NCBI GenBank assembly: GCA_036265815.1
Contig: DATAOI010000027.1
Location: forward strand, 62,001-126,000
Direction: 5' to 3'
From: Gemmatimonadales bacterium
GTDB taxonomy: Bacteria > Gemmatimonadota > Gemmatimonadetes > Gemmatimonadales > GWC2-71-9
DNA length: 64,000 bases
The notes under the pieces are model-generated. The model did no database searches. It saw nothing but the letters and a program-made list of their open reading frames with translations, and was not told the origin of the DNA. Every line of letters begins with the position of its first letter. The stretch's first letter is position 1. The translations under genes and the position numbers were made by a program. Below, one piece after another: positions 43,010 to 52,439 of the stretch.

Positions 43010-44596
43010 ATGCGAACCTACCCACTCCCCGTGGGGAGCGTGACGACCGGGCTCCGAATTCTCCTGTGCCTGGCCTTGCTCTTCCCGTGCGGCACTCCCG
43101 CGGCCGCCCAGCAGCGAAAGTATTTCGTCGAGCTCGGCGCCGCCGGCGGCTACCAGTCCTTTGGCGATCCCACCGATCTGGGAGGGGCCCCGGGTGGTGT
43201 CGGACGACTCGGCCTCTGGCTGCCGCTCAACTTTTCGGCGGAGGTGGAAGGCGGCTTCGCGTCGCCCCACACCAAGGCGGCCGATGTGGGGGTGAGCGTC
43301 AAGAACTTCACCGCGTCCCTGCTCTACAACGTCCTCATCGGGTCATCCAGCTCGGTCTATCTCAAGCTGGGCGGCGGCACCACCAGGTATGGTAGCGACT
43401 GCCCGGGAGTGTCGAGTGGCCCCCTCGAGCCTCCCTGCGGCGGCAGTGGAGCCCTGGCGGCCGGTGTGGGCTTCCGGGCCGCGCTGACGCCGGCGCTCCT
43501 GATCCGCACCGAGGGACTCCTCACCCGTAACAAGAGCGACTCGATCGGCAATCTGCCGCCGATCAGCTTCTCCAACGTGGGCATCAATCTCGGGCTCAGC
43601 TACATGCTGGGGAGCAAGCCGGTGCCCGACAGCGATGGAGACGGGATTCTCAATAATCGGGATCGGTGCCCGGATACACCCGCCGGGGCCCAGGTGGACG
43701 GTCGCGGCTGCCCCAGCGACTCCGATAGCGACGGCGTGCCCGACGGGGTCGACCGCTGCGCCAACACCGTGGCCGGCGCATCGGTGGACGCGAGCGGCTG
43801 CACCCACGATACCGACGGCGACAACATCCCCGACGGCCTCGACCGCTGTCCGGCAACGCCGGCCGGCGTGCTGGTCGATCCTCGCGGCTGTCCCAAGGAC
43901 AGTGACGGAGATGCCATCCCCGACGGGCTGGATCGCTGCTCCGATACTCCCCGCGGGGCTACAGTAGATGCGCTGGGCTGCCCGGGGGACGAGGACGGCG
44001 ACGGCGTCCTCGACGGGCTCGATCAGTGCCCCAGGTCGCCGGCCGGAGCCGCGGTGAATACCGCCGGTTGCGCCCCGAACCAGGCGCCCGCCAAGGCGGC
44101 CCCGCCGAACCCATCCGCCGCACCCGCTCCGGCCCCTTCGCCACCGGCCCGTGCGGCTGCCCCGGCGCAGGGCCAACCTCAGGCCCAGCCGCCACGACAG
44201 GCCCAGCCGAGGGCAGGGCCGAGCCGAGGTGCCGGCGGCGCGATCCTCGCCGGCGTGTTGCCCGGTGTGGGCTTCGATCCGGGCACCGCGCGGTTGCAGC
44301 CGGGCTCGTATCAGGCGCTCGACTCGGTGGCCACCTTGCTTCTGGCCGACAAGTCGGTCCGCATCGAGATCGGGGCCCACACCGACAGCAGGTCGGGGTC
44401 GCCGGCCGAGGCCCTGCGGCTCACCTCGCTCCAGGCCGAGGCGGTGCGGGATTACCTGGTGGTCAAGGGAGTTCCCTATCAACAGATGCTGGCGAGAGGA
44501 TACGGTGCCAGCGTACCACTGACTCCGGACACCACGCCGCGCGGCCTCGCGGCCAACCGCCGAGTGGAGATCAAGCAGGTTCCTCCAGGCCCCTGA
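43010..44596 (+). CDS. OmpA-family protein with thrombospondin type-3 repeats
   Basis: 528 aa. Signal peptide (LLCLALLFPCGTPAAAQQ), an N-terminal outer-membrane barrel domain (~40-205), five Ca-binding DxDxDG repeats (DSDGDGILNNRDRCPDTP and following, ~210-370), a Pro/Ala/Gln linker (~370-425), and a C-terminal OmpA peptidoglycan-binding domain (VLPGVGFDPGTARLQPGSYQALD ... GAHTDSRSG ... RVEIKQV). Tethers the outer membrane to the cell wall. Divergent from selW. Confidence 0.92.
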   Translation: MRTYPLPVGSVTTGLRILLCLALLFPCGTPAAAQQRKYFVELGAAGGYQSFGDPTDLGGAPGGVGRLGLWLPLNFSAEVEGGFASPHTKAADVGVSVKNFTASLLYNVLIGSSSSVYLKLGGGTTRYGSDCPGVSSGPLEPPCGGSGALAAGVGFRAALTPALLIRTEGLLTRNKSDSIGNLPPISFSNVGINLGLSYMLGSKPVPDSDGDGILNNRDRCPDTPAGAQVDGRGCPSDSDSDGVPDGVDRCANTVAGASVDASGCTHDTDGDNIPDGLDRCPATPAGVLVDPRGCPKDSDGDAIPDGLDRCSDTPRGATVDALGCPGDEDGDGVLDGLDQCPRSPAGAAVNTAGCAPNQAPAKAAPPNPSAAPAPAPSPPARAAAPAQGQPQAQPPRQAQPRAGPSRGAGGAILAGVLPGVGFDPGTARLQPGSYQALDSVATLLLADKSVRIEIGAHTDSRSGSPAEALRLTSLQAEAVRDYLVVKGVPYQQMLARGYGASVPLTPDTTPRGLAANRRVEIKQVPPGP

Positions 44597-44611
44597 TTTG
44601 CGTGGCGGATG

Positions 44612-44646
44612 CGGACAGGCGCCCAGGTGGGCGCCTAAGTCCGTTT
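44612..44646 (+). terminator. Intrinsic terminator after the OmpA-family gene
   Basis: CGGACAGGCGCCC (44612-44624) pairs with GGGCGCCT (44629-44636) and, past an AA bulge, GTCCG (44639-44643), loop AGGT, followed by TTT. Confidence 0.7.
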
Positions 44647-44667
44647 CCCCACAACGATTTGGGTCCG

Positions 44668-45879
44668 ATGATCCGTCCAGTCGCGTGCGCCATTCTCGCG
44701 ATCACCCTGCACATTGCATCGCTTTCCGCGCAGCAGCCTGGCTGGGGCGACGAGCTCCCGCCGGCGCCGCCCGCACCCGACTCCCTGTTTGCCGTTCCGA
44801 CGGTCGAGATTCCGAGCTACTGGCCCGCGCCACCACTCACCCGCCCGCCCACGGCCATCCACGCCGTCTACGTGAATGCGTGGGCGTTCGGCGGGAAGCG
44901 TTTCTACGATCTGGTGCGCCTGGCGGACCGGACCGAGGTCAACGCCTTCGTGGTGGACGTCAAGGACGACACCGGGTACCTCACCTACCGCTCCGAGGTT
45001 CCCACCGCGATCGAGATCGGGGCCAATACCCAGCGGCGCGCCCGGGACATCCAGGAGCGCCTCCGGGTCATGCAGGAGCACGGGATCTATCCCATCGCCC
45101 GGATCGTGGTGGCCAAAGACCCGCTCCTCGCGGCCAAGAAGCCGGAGTGGTCGGTCAAGCACGTCAACGGAGGGCTCTGGCGCGACCGGCTCGACTTTGC
45201 CTGGGTCGATGCCTTCAACGACTCGGTCTGGGTCTACGCATCCCAGCTGGCGGCGGAAGCGGTCCGGCTTGGCTTTGCCGAGGTCCAGTACGATTACGTC
45301 CGCTTCCCGGATGAGCCGGAGAGCCGGCTGGCGCAGGCCCTCTTTCCCGGCCGGCATCCGGGCGAGACCAAGCGGGAGGGCGTGACTCGAAATCTCCGGC
45401 TGCTGCGCGACCGCACCCGCTCGCTCGGCGTGCCCTTCACCATCGACGTGTTCGGCCTCACCACCAGCGCGCCGACCGACATGGGAATCGGTCAGATGTG
45501 GGAAGACCTGGTCACCACGGCCGACGTGGTGCTTCCGATGGTCTACCCCAGCCACTACTTCGGGGGCTACTACAGCATCAAACATCCGAACAGCGAGCCG
45601 TACCTGGTGATTCGCCGGGCCATGCAGGACGCGCTCAAGCGCTCCCGGCCCCTGGGGAAGACGGCGGAGATCCGTCCGTACCTGCAGGCCTTCACGCTAG
45701 GACAGCCGCACTACACGCCGGCCCACGTGCGGGAACAGATCCGGGCGGCGGAGGAGCTGGGGATCTCCTCGTGGGTGCTGTGGAATCCTCGCAGCGCTTA
45801 TGATGCGGCGATCTTCCGATCGGCCCCGTTGCGCCTCGGCGCAGAGGCCACCATCCCTCCAGCGGAGGGGACGAACTGA
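44668..45879 (+). CDS. Putative glycoside hydrolase (DUF4015-like), secreted
   Basis: 403 aa from ATG 44668. Signal peptide (CAILAITLHIASLSAQQ), then a TIM-barrel-like region: AIHAVYVNAWAFGGKRF, VNAFVVDVKDDTGYLTY, GIYPIARIVVAKDP, EVQYDYVRFPDEP and TTADVVLPMVYPSHYF. This is the DUF4015 'putative glycosyl hydrolase' pattern; the Asp in QYDYVRFP and those in VVDVKDD are candidate catalytic residues. Substrate unknown. Confidence 0.82.
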   Translation: MIRPVACAILAITLHIASLSAQQPGWGDELPPAPPAPDSLFAVPTVEIPSYWPAPPLTRPPTAIHAVYVNAWAFGGKRFYDLVRLADRTEVNAFVVDVKDDTGYLTYRSEVPTAIEIGANTQRRARDIQERLRVMQEHGIYPIARIVVAKDPLLAAKKPEWSVKHVNGGLWRDRLDFAWVDAFNDSVWVYASQLAAEAVRLGFAEVQYDYVRFPDEPESRLAQALFPGRHPGETKREGVTRNLRLLRDRTRSLGVPFTIDVFGLTTSAPTDMGIGQMWEDLVTTADVVLPMVYPSHYFGGYYSIKHPNSEPYLVIRRAMQDALKRSRPLGKTAEIRPYLQAFTLGQPHYTPAHVREQIRAAEELGISSWVLWNPRSAYDAAIFRSAPLRLGAEATIPPAEGTN

Positions 45880-46065
45880 GGTCGGGCCGTCCCTTTCGAC
45901 CGTCGCACACTGCTCGCTAAGCGCAATCCAGCCAACACCTTCGCTCTCCTAATCAGGTCCGGTCCGCCGTTTGCTCTGCCGCCGCCTTGACCCGCCTCTC
46001 GCGGGCCTTATTCTCCAGGAAGAACCTTCGATCGGCGCCGTCGCCCCCTGCTAGAGGAGCCATAG

Positions 46066-46452
46066 ATGGACATTCGGACTCGCCTCGGTCTGCTGCTCGC
46101 GTCTCTGGTGGCGCTGAGCGCCCCTCCCGCTGTCGCGCAGGCTCCGGCCGGCGTGACACCCGCCATGATCACGCAGGGCGACAGCATCTTCCACGGCAAG
46201 GGAAACTGTTACGCCTGCCACGGCGCGAACGCGGAGGGCACGGTCGGGCCCAACCTCACCGATGCCGAGTGGCTCCACAGCGACGGCTCCTACGATGCAA
46301 TCGTGAAGCAGGTCACGACCGGGGTTCCCAAGGAGCAGTCCAAGAGCGGCATCGTGATGCCGCCGCGAGGTGGCTCGACCATCACTGATGACGAGGTGAA
46401 GGCGGTCGCGGCATATGTCTACTCGTTGAGCCACAAAAAGACTGGAACCTGA
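46066..46452 (+). CDS. Periplasmic monohaem cytochrome c
   Basis: 128 aa. Signal peptide ends at AVAQAP; haem motif CYACH (48-52), axial Met likely in GIVMPPRGG; C-terminal DDEVKAVAAYVYSLSHKK helix. Class I cytochrome of the c5/cbb3-subunit kind. Stand-alone gene ended by a strong terminator. Confidence 0.9.
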   Translation: MDIRTRLGLLLASLVALSAPPAVAQAPAGVTPAMITQGDSIFHGKGNCYACHGANAEGTVGPNLTDAEWLHSDGSYDAIVKQVTTGVPKEQSKSGIVMPPRGGSTITDDEVKAVAAYVYSLSHKKTGT

Positions 46453-46480
46453 CCGTCATCGACGGTGCGGTCCGCACGTC

Positions 46481-46510
46481 AAGGGCGCACTCACCTGCGC
46501 CCTTTTCCTT
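46481..46510 (+). terminator. Intrinsic terminator after the cytochrome c gene
   Basis: Perfect 9-bp stem AAGGGCGCA (46481-46489) with TGCGCCCTT (46496-46504), loop CTCACC, followed by TTCCTTT. Confidence 0.85.
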
Positions 46511-46575
46511 TCCGGCCGGCCGTTTCCGGCCGGGCGTCACCGACGTGTCCCGGACGAGCGGGATAGCTTTCCGGC

Positions 46576-48684
46576 ATGACCAGCAACCGTCTGGCTGAAT
46601 CTGCCTCAGCCTATCTCAAGTCCGCCGCCCATCAGCCGATTCAATGGTACCCCTGGGGAGAGGAGGCGTTCTCCACGGCAGCCAATGCGGACCGGCCGGT
46701 GCTGCTCGACATCGGAGCGGTCTGGTGCCACTGGTGTCACGTCATGGATGGCGAGTCGTACGAGGACCCCGCGCTGGCCGAGTTCCTGAACCAGAACTTC
46801 GTCTGTGTCAAGGTCGATCGGGACGAGCGGCCCGATGTGGATGCGCGGTATCAGCGCGCCGTCCAGGCGCTCACTCGGCAGGGCGGCTGGCCATTGACGG
46901 CCTTCCTCACGCCGTCCGGTGAGGTGTTTTACGGAGGCACCTACTTTCCGCCAGACGGGAAGTACGGCCGCCCCGGGTTCCGCGCGGTCCTCCAGAGCGT
47001 GCTCGAGGCGTACCGGAACCGCCGGCACCAGGTGCAGGCGCAGGCAGATGCGATCCGCCGGGCCCTCGATGCCGACCTCGACGAAGGAGCCCCGGGAGAC
47101 CCCTCATCCCAGGTGCTCGACCAGGCCGTCGAGCAGATGGGGAAGGTGTTCGATCCGGTGCACGGTGGATTCGGGCGCGAGCCCAAGTTTCCCCATCCGG
47201 GAGCGGTGACGCTGCTGCTGCATCGCTGGAGCGACCATCCGACCGAGCCGGAGCGCACCATGATCGACCGCACCCTCCGGGGAATGGCGCGAGGCGGGGT
47301 GTACGACCAGCTAGGTGGAGGGTTCCACCGCTACAGCGTGGATGCCGAGTGGATCGTGCCCCACTTCGAGAAGATGGCGTACGACAACTCCGAGCTGCTC
47401 AAGGTCTACCTCGACGCGTATGCGCTCTTCGGGACCGAGGAGTACGCCGAAACCGCGCGAGGCATCGTACGCTGGGTCCGTGAAGTGGCCTCGAGTCCCG
47501 CCGGCGGATACGCTGCCAGCCAGGACGCCGACGTCGGCCTGGAAGACGACGGCGACTACTTCACCTGGACCCGCGACGAGGCGGCCGCCGTGCTCGAGCC
47601 GGACGAGCTGGAAGTTGCGGCAGCCTACTACGACATCGGCACAGCCGGAGAGATGCAGCACGATCCGGCGAAGAACGTCCTCTTCGTAGCCAGCACCGTC
47701 GGCGCGCTCGCCGTTCGGATACGGCGAGGCGAAGCCGAAGTCGGCGGACTGCTCCGGTCGGCCGGGGACAAGCTTCGGGCGGCGCGGGAGCGCCGGCCCG
47801 CGCCGTTCGTCGATCACACCCGTTATACCAGCTGGAACGCGATGATGGCCTCGGCGATGCTGCGGGCCAACGCCGTGCTGGGTGACGAGTGGGCTCGGCG
47901 TCACGCCCTGGCTACCCTCAAGCTCATCCGGCGGGAAGCCGCGGTCGTGATGCCCGAGGACGGAGCGGGCCCCGATGCACTGACCCATACGCCCGGGGGT
48001 GTCAGTGGGTTGCTTGATGATCAGGTACAGACAGCGGCGGCGGCGCTCGATGCCTACGAGATCACCGGCGACGCTCCCTGGCTCAACTGGGCCGAGCGGC
48101 TCATGGACCGGGTCTGGACCGACTATTGGGACCTGGAGGGCGGCGGTTTCTTCGACACGGCGCGAGGCCGAGGAACCGAGCCCGGCCTCTTGCCCGCTCG
48201 AGCGAAGCCGGTCCAGGACACGCCGACGCCTTCGCCCAACGGCGTGGCAGGCATCGTATGCGCCCGGCTATTCGAGATTACCACCGCGCCACGATGGCGC
48301 GAGCGGGGAGAGGCGTTGGTTCGGGCGTTCGCCGGACGCGCCGCGGAGCTGGGACTGCATGCGGCGGCCTACCTCCTGGCGGTCGACTGGCAGCTCCATC
48401 CGGTGACCCATCTGGTGATCGTCGGCGAGCGGGACGACCCCACCGCCGCCCGGATGCACCGCGAGGCACTCGCGGGGTTTCTCCCCCGTCGAATCGTCCA
48501 GTGGATCATCCCGGCGGACGCGACGAGCCGGACGCTTCCGGCGGCGCTCGCGGGAATGGTGAGCTCGGCGAAGTCCCCGCGGGCCTATGGCTGCACGGGC
48601 ATGACCTGCGGCCCACCGGCGGAAGACCTCGACGCCTGGCAAGCCGTGCTCCGGGCGCTCCGTCCGACGGCGGCGCGGGACTGA
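46576..48684 (+). CDS. Thioredoxin-domain protein of the YyaL/SSP411 (DUF255) family
   Basis: 702 aa. N-terminal DUF255 thioredoxin fold: YLKSAAHQPIQWYPWGEEAF, GAVWCHWCHVMDGESYEDP (CxxC), VKVDRDERPDVDARY and GQ(G)GWPLTAFLTPSGEVFYGGTYFPP. The remainder is an alpha/alpha-barrel like cellobiose 2-epimerases (GVYDQLGGGFHRYSVDAEWIVPHFEKMAYDN). Function poorly known in the family; possibly redox or sugar-related. Confidence 0.93.
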   Translation: MTSNRLAESASAYLKSAAHQPIQWYPWGEEAFSTAANADRPVLLDIGAVWCHWCHVMDGESYEDPALAEFLNQNFVCVKVDRDERPDVDARYQRAVQALTRQGGWPLTAFLTPSGEVFYGGTYFPPDGKYGRPGFRAVLQSVLEAYRNRRHQVQAQADAIRRALDADLDEGAPGDPSSQVLDQAVEQMGKVFDPVHGGFGREPKFPHPGAVTLLLHRWSDHPTEPERTMIDRTLRGMARGGVYDQLGGGFHRYSVDAEWIVPHFEKMAYDNSELLKVYLDAYALFGTEEYAETARGIVRWVREVASSPAGGYAASQDADVGLEDDGDYFTWTRDEAAAVLEPDELEVAAAYYDIGTAGEMQHDPAKNVLFVASTVGALAVRIRRGEAEVGGLLRSAGDKLRAARERRPAPFVDHTRYTSWNAMMASAMLRANAVLGDEWARRHALATLKLIRREAAVVMPEDGAGPDALTHTPGGVSGLLDDQVQTAAAALDAYEITGDAPWLNWAERLMDRVWTDYWDLEGGGFFDTARGRGTEPGLLPARAKPVQDTPTPSPNGVAGIVCARLFEITTAPRWRERGEALVRAFAGRAAELGLHAAAYLLAVDWQLHPVTHLVIVGERDDPTAARMHREALAGFLPRRIVQWIIPADATSRTLPAALAGMVSSAKSPRAYGCTGMTCGPPAEDLDAWQAVLRALRPTAARD

Positions 48685-48733
48685 GCTCTCCGGGTATTAG
48701 ATTTCGGCACACCTTCAGGAATACGAGGATTCC

Positions 48734-49183
48734 GTGGCCAAGACCGCAACGATCGAGACCAGCAAGGGCACCATCGTCGCCGATCTCTTCGACGCCGAGA
48801 CACCCGACACCGTGGCCAACTTCGAGAAGCTCGCCAACAGCGAGTTCTACGACGGCACCCGGTTTCACCGGGTGATCCCCAACTTCATGATCCAGGGTGG
48901 TGACCCCTACTCCAAAGATCCCAACAATCCTCGCGTCGGCACCGGCGGTCCGGGCTACAAGATCAAGTGTGAGACGCACCTGAACACCCACAAGCACGTG
49001 GCCGGCACGCTCGCCATGGCCCATGCCGGCAAGGATACCGGTGGCAGCCAGTTCTTCATCTGCCATTCTCCGCAGCCCCACCTGGATCGGGTGCACACCG
49101 TGTTCGGCCAGGTTCGCCAAGGCATGGACGTCGTCAACAGCATCAAGCAGAACGACGTGATCACCTCGATCCGGGTCGTCTGA
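48734..49183 (+). CDS. Cyclophilin-type peptidyl-prolyl cis-trans isomerase
   Basis: 149 aa from GTG 48734. Cyclophilin core: [70 protein letters not shown] and [14 protein letters not shown]; the active Arg, Phe and His are present. No signal peptide, so cytoplasmic. Confidence 0.95.
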   Translation: MAKTATIETSKGTIVADLFDAETPDTVANFEKLANSEFYDGTRFHRVIPNFMIQGGDPYSKDPNNPRVGTGGPGYKIKCETHLNTHKHVAGTLAMAHAGKDTGGSQFFICHSPQPHLDRVHTVFGQVRQGMDVVNSIKQNDVITSIRVV

Positions 49184-49184
49184 C

Positions 49185-49583
49185 CTGCACCTCGACTTCG
49201 CCATCGTCGCCGACTATGCCCTCATCGATCAGCAGGGCAAGCTCAGCGTCCTGGGCATCTTTCAGCACGTCTGGCTGACCAACTTCCCGTCGGTCTGCCC
49301 CCGCACTCATCTGGTCCTTCGGGTGCGGGGGCGGCGGACCGAGATCGGAATCCACACCATCCGGATCCGCTTCGTGGACGAGGCCGGGACGGAGCTGCTG
49401 GGGGGCGAGGGCACGGTGCAGTTCGGCGAGCCGCCGGCCGGTGTGGTGGATGTCGAGGCCGGAGCCGTGCTGGTCTTCGACGTGCCCCTGCCACGGCCGG
49501 GACCGTACGCCTTCGAGATCACGCTCGACGACGAGATCGCCAGCCGGGTTCCGCTCACCGCCGGATACGCTCAGCAGTCCTGA
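49185..49583 (+). CDS. DUF6941-like small protein with apparent CTG start
   Basis: 132 aa if read from CTG 49185, 1 nt after the cyclophilin stop. The frame is closed upstream by a TGA at 49158 and has no ATG, GTG or TTG before GTG 49323, but residues before 49323 match the family N-terminus (HLDFAIVADYALIDQQGKLSVLGIFQHV). The rest, including EIGIHTIRIRFVDEAGTEL and PYAFEITLDDEIASRVPL, looks like an all-beta domain. Function unknown. Confidence 0.65.
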   Translation: MHLDFAIVADYALIDQQGKLSVLGIFQHVWLTNFPSVCPRTHLVLRVRGRRTEIGIHTIRIRFVDEAGTELLGGEGTVQFGEPPAGVVDVEAGAVLVFDVPLPRPGPYAFEITLDDEIASRVPLTAGYAQQS

Positions 49584-49600
49584 CGGCCTTCGGAGTCTTC

Positions 49601-50182
49601 ATGTCCCTCGATCGTGAACGCGCCCTCGCCCTCATGTACGAGTACACCGCCTCCGACGCGCTGCGGAAGCACATGTACGCGGTCGAGATCGCCATGCGGG
49701 CAATGGCGGAGCGCGCGGGAGAGGACCCCGAGGCGTGGGGTCTCGTTGGACTGCTCCACGACTACGACTACGAGCGCTTCCCCAACGCGGCGCACTCGGC
49801 CACGGAGGAGCACCCTGCAGAAGGGGTGCGGCGGCTGGCCGCGATGGGGCTCCCGGAGCCGATGCAGCGCGCCATCTTGGGACACGCCAACTACACCGGT
49901 GTCGCCCGCGATACGCCCCTGGCGCGGGCGCTCTTCGCGGTGGACGAGCTGTGCGGCTTCCTGGTCGCCTGCGCGCTGGTGCGCCCGTCCCGCAGCCTGC
50001 AGGACCTGGAGGTCTCCAGTGTCAAGAAGAAGCTCAAGGACAAGGCGTTCGCCCGGGGCGTGAGCCGGGAGGACGTGCTGCAGGGCGCCGCCGAGCTGGG
50101 GGTGCCGCTGGACGAGCACATCGGCTTCGTGCTCGCCGCGCTCCGTCCGCAGGAGCGCTCGCTCGGACTTGGAGGCGCATGA
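49601..50182 (+). CDS. HD-domain hydrolase
   Basis: 193 aa. HD superfamily motifs: YTASDALRKHMYAVEIAMRAMA, LVGLLHDYDYERFP (the HD pair), GHANYTGVARDTPLARALFAVDELCGFLVACA (downstream Asp). Metal-dependent phosphohydrolase of unknown substrate. Overlaps the cardiolipin-synthase-like gene by ATGA. Confidence 0.9.
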   Translation: MSLDRERALALMYEYTASDALRKHMYAVEIAMRAMAERAGEDPEAWGLVGLLHDYDYERFPNAAHSATEEHPAEGVRRLAAMGLPEPMQRAILGHANYTGVARDTPLARALFAVDELCGFLVACALVRPSRSLQDLEVSSVKKKLKDKAFARGVSREDVLQGAAELGVPLDEHIGFVLAALRPQERSLGLGGA

Positions 50183-51579
50183 CCGGAGGCGCGGCCGGGA
50201 GCCCGGAGCAATCGGTCGCGTGCGCAATCAATCGGGCGGCCGGCGGCCGTCCCGTGCCCGGCAACGACGTGCGGCTTCTGATCGATGGCCCCGATGCCTA
50301 CGAGGCCATGCTGGACGTCATCCGCGGGGCCACTCGCTGGGTCCACTTCGAGAACTACATCATCCGGAGCGACGCCGCCGGCTGGCGCTTCGCGGAGCTC
50401 CTCGCCACACGCGCCCGCGAAGGCATCCACGTGCGCGTGCTCTATGACGGGCTGGGATCGATCGGCACCTCCCGCAAGTATTGGCGCTCGCTGCGCCAGG
50501 CCGGCGTCGAGGTCCGGGCGTTCCGGCCCCTGCAGGCCATCGACCTGGTCCCCAACCTCTCGCGCAACCATCGGAAGCTGGTCGTCGCCGATGGCGCCCG
50601 GTCGGTGATCGGCGGCCTCTGCATCGGGTGCGAATGGACCGGGGAGGAGGTCGCTGGAGGGAAACCCTGGCGGGACACGGCGGTCGAGATCGCCGGGCCG
50701 GCCTCCGCGGTGTTGGATCAGGCGTTCGCGGTCACCTGGCAGGTGGCCGGCGGCCGCCTGCCCGACGAGGACGTGGCCGGGCGGGTGGCACCGCAGGGCG
50801 ACGCGGAGGTTCGGGTCATCGGCGGCGAGCCGGGCCGGGAGCGGGCGTACCGGGTGATCGAGCTGCTCGCCGCCGGCAGCATCAATCGGCTGTGGATCAC
50901 CGATGCGTACCTGGTGGCGCCTCCGCGGCTCTTTCAGGCGCTGCGCGACGCCGCCCGTGACGGGGTAGACGTACGGCTGCTGGTTCCGGGCTCCAGCGAC
51001 CTGCCGTTCATCCGGAATCTTTCCCGGATCGGATACCGGGACCTGTTGCGGAACGGGGTCCGGATCTACGAGTGGGACGGCCCGATGCTGCACGCCAAGG
51101 CCATCGTCGCCGATGGCCGATGGAGCCGGATCGGCTCGAGCAACCTGAATCCGTCGAGCCTGCTGGGCAACTGGGAGCTGGATGTGCTCATCGAGCACCC
51201 CGAGCTGGCCGACGCCATGGAGCGCCAGTTCCGACTGGATATCGCCAGAAGCCGGGAGGTCACCCGCCGGCCGGTCCGGGGTCCGAGCCGCATCAGCTCG
51301 GCGCTGCCTACCGTGCTCCGCAGGGAAGACCCGGAGGTGCTGCCGTCCAGCTACCGACGGAGCACGCGTGAGCGACGGCGGCACGCCGCCTTGACCGTGC
51401 GAACGCTCATCGGGAACGCCCGCCGGTCTGTCTTCCTGCCACTGACCGTCCTGTTCGTCTCGCTCGGCGTGTTGTTCTTCGCGTTACCCACGATTACGGC
51501 GTACGTCTTCGGTGTGCTCTGCGGCTGGCTGGCCCTGGGCGCCTCGCGCGAGGCATTCCGCCGGCGGGCGGACCGCTAG
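50179..51579 (+). CDS. Phospholipase D-family protein, cardiolipin synthase-like
   Basis: 466 aa with two HKD motifs: NHRKLVVADG (His131, Lys133, Asp138) and MLHAKAIVADG (~310), each followed by the GS/GSSN segment (IGGLCIG, IGSSNLNPSS). A hydrophobic C-terminal hairpin (VFLPLTVLFVSLGVLFFALPTITAYVFGVLCGWLAL) provides two TM helices, unlike the N-terminal anchors of classical Cls. It may join phosphatidylglycerols or act as a related phospholipase D. Confidence 0.88.
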   Translation: MTGGAAGSPEQSVACAINRAAGGRPVPGNDVRLLIDGPDAYEAMLDVIRGATRWVHFENYIIRSDAAGWRFAELLATRAREGIHVRVLYDGLGSIGTSRKYWRSLRQAGVEVRAFRPLQAIDLVPNLSRNHRKLVVADGARSVIGGLCIGCEWTGEEVAGGKPWRDTAVEIAGPASAVLDQAFAVTWQVAGGRLPDEDVAGRVAPQGDAEVRVIGGEPGRERAYRVIELLAAGSINRLWITDAYLVAPPRLFQALRDAARDGVDVRLLVPGSSDLPFIRNLSRIGYRDLLRNGVRIYEWDGPMLHAKAIVADGRWSRIGSSNLNPSSLLGNWELDVLIEHPELADAMERQFRLDIARSREVTRRPVRGPSRISSALPTVLRREDPEVLPSSYRRSTRERRRHAALTVRTLIGNARRSVFLPLTVLFVSLGVLFFALPTITAYVFGVLCGWLALGASREAFRRRADR

Positions 51580-51618
51580 CCGCCCCTCCCCGGACCGCAA
51601 TCGCGGCCCAAAGGGTCC

Positions 51619-52035
51619 TCACCGGCCTTGCAGGTGCCCCCGCCGGCTCTCGAATCGCCGGGTGATCTTGGCGAACTCCTCCTGCTGCGACGGGGTGAGC
51701 ACCACCTGGATCTCACTGCGGGTCCGGGCCGCGATCGAATCGAAGCGCGGGCGCGTCTGGCTCATGAGCGACCGGATGTCGGCCTCGCGCCGGGTGAGGA
51801 CGCTGTCGATCCGCACGTGCTGTTCCGGTGTCAACTTGAGCTCGCGGTCGAGCCGCTTGAGCATCCAGTCTTTCACGCCCGGCGGCGGCGCCGGGGGACC
51901 ACCCACCGCGAACCCAGGGGGCCCGTGCCGCCAGAGCCACCCGTGATGCAGGAAGAAGCCGGCGACGACTCCGGCGAAAAATACTAGCACGATGACGATG
52001 CCAGCGATCAGCCGGGATTTTCGAGGCTCGCTCAT
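51619..52035 (-). CDS. CpxP/Spy-like periplasmic heavy-metal-sensor-type protein
   Basis: 138 aa from ATG 52035. One N-terminal TM (LIAGIVIVLVFFAGVVAGFFL), then a long helical region with LTPEQHVRIDSVLTRREADIRSLM and LTPSQQEEFAKITRRFE, the LTxxQ repeats of CpxP/Spy. It is third in the sigma, anti-sigma, sensor set, overlapping the anti-sigma-like gene by ATGA. Confidence 0.8.
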   Translation of the reverse strand: MSEPRKSRLIAGIVIVLVFFAGVVAGFFLHHGWLWRHGPPGFAVGGPPAPPPGVKDWMLKRLDRELKLTPEQHVRIDSVLTRREADIRSLMSQTRPRFDSIAARTRSEIQVVLTPSQQEEFAKITRRFESRRGHLQGR

Positions 52036-52439
52036 TGGACTCCCCACGAGGTGAACTCGTCATTGCCGTCGCCCTGCACCAGCGATGTCAGGACGGCATC
52101 GTCCGGATACGCAGCGACCACCTGGGCGAGGGCCACCGACTCGGGTGCGGCATCGGCGAGCGCGAGATCCGATCCAGCCGCTTCGGCCCGCCAAAGCAGC
52201 GCTCCGGCGGCGAGCGCCGCCACCCCGGCGGCGACGGCCGCCCGGCGCCACTGTACCACCACATCCCACCATTCCCGGGGCGCGGCTGCGCCGTGAACGC
52301 CGCGGAGGATTGCAGCATGCATCCGCTCCCAATCCACGTCCGCGCCCGGCGCGGGACGGTCCGCCGCGCGCAGTAACCGCTCGAGTGCGGCATCACGGGG
52401 TGGGTCCTGATCGAATGACCAGCGCGAGGGATCGTTCAT
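52032..52439 (-). CDS. Putative anti-sigma factor, membrane-anchored
   Basis: 135 aa from ATG 52439. A cytoplasmic N-terminal part (~1-75), one TM (RAAVAAGVAALAAGALLW, ~78-95) and a short periplasmic tail. No clear zinc-binding ZAS motif. The call rests mainly on position: overlaps the ECF sigma gene by 4 bp upstream and the CpxP-like gene downstream. Confidence 0.65.
   Translation of the reverse strand: MNDPSRWSFDQDPPRDAALERLLRAADRPAPGADVDWERMHAAILRGVHGAAAPREWWDVVVQWRRAAVAAGVAALAAGALLWRAEAAGSDLALADAAPESVALAQVVAAYPDDAVLTSLVQGDGNDEFTSWGVQ

Noticed and set aside
42842-43270. 142-aa minus-strand frame ending at the selW UGA
   Set aside because: Its upstream part is an antisense shadow of the OmpA gene; only its last 10 residues are real, being the N-terminus of SelW before Sec.
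43830-44080. Regularly spaced repeats resembling a repeat array
   Set aside because: These are the DxDxDG thrombospondin type-3 repeats within the OmpA-family coding sequence; not CRISPR.
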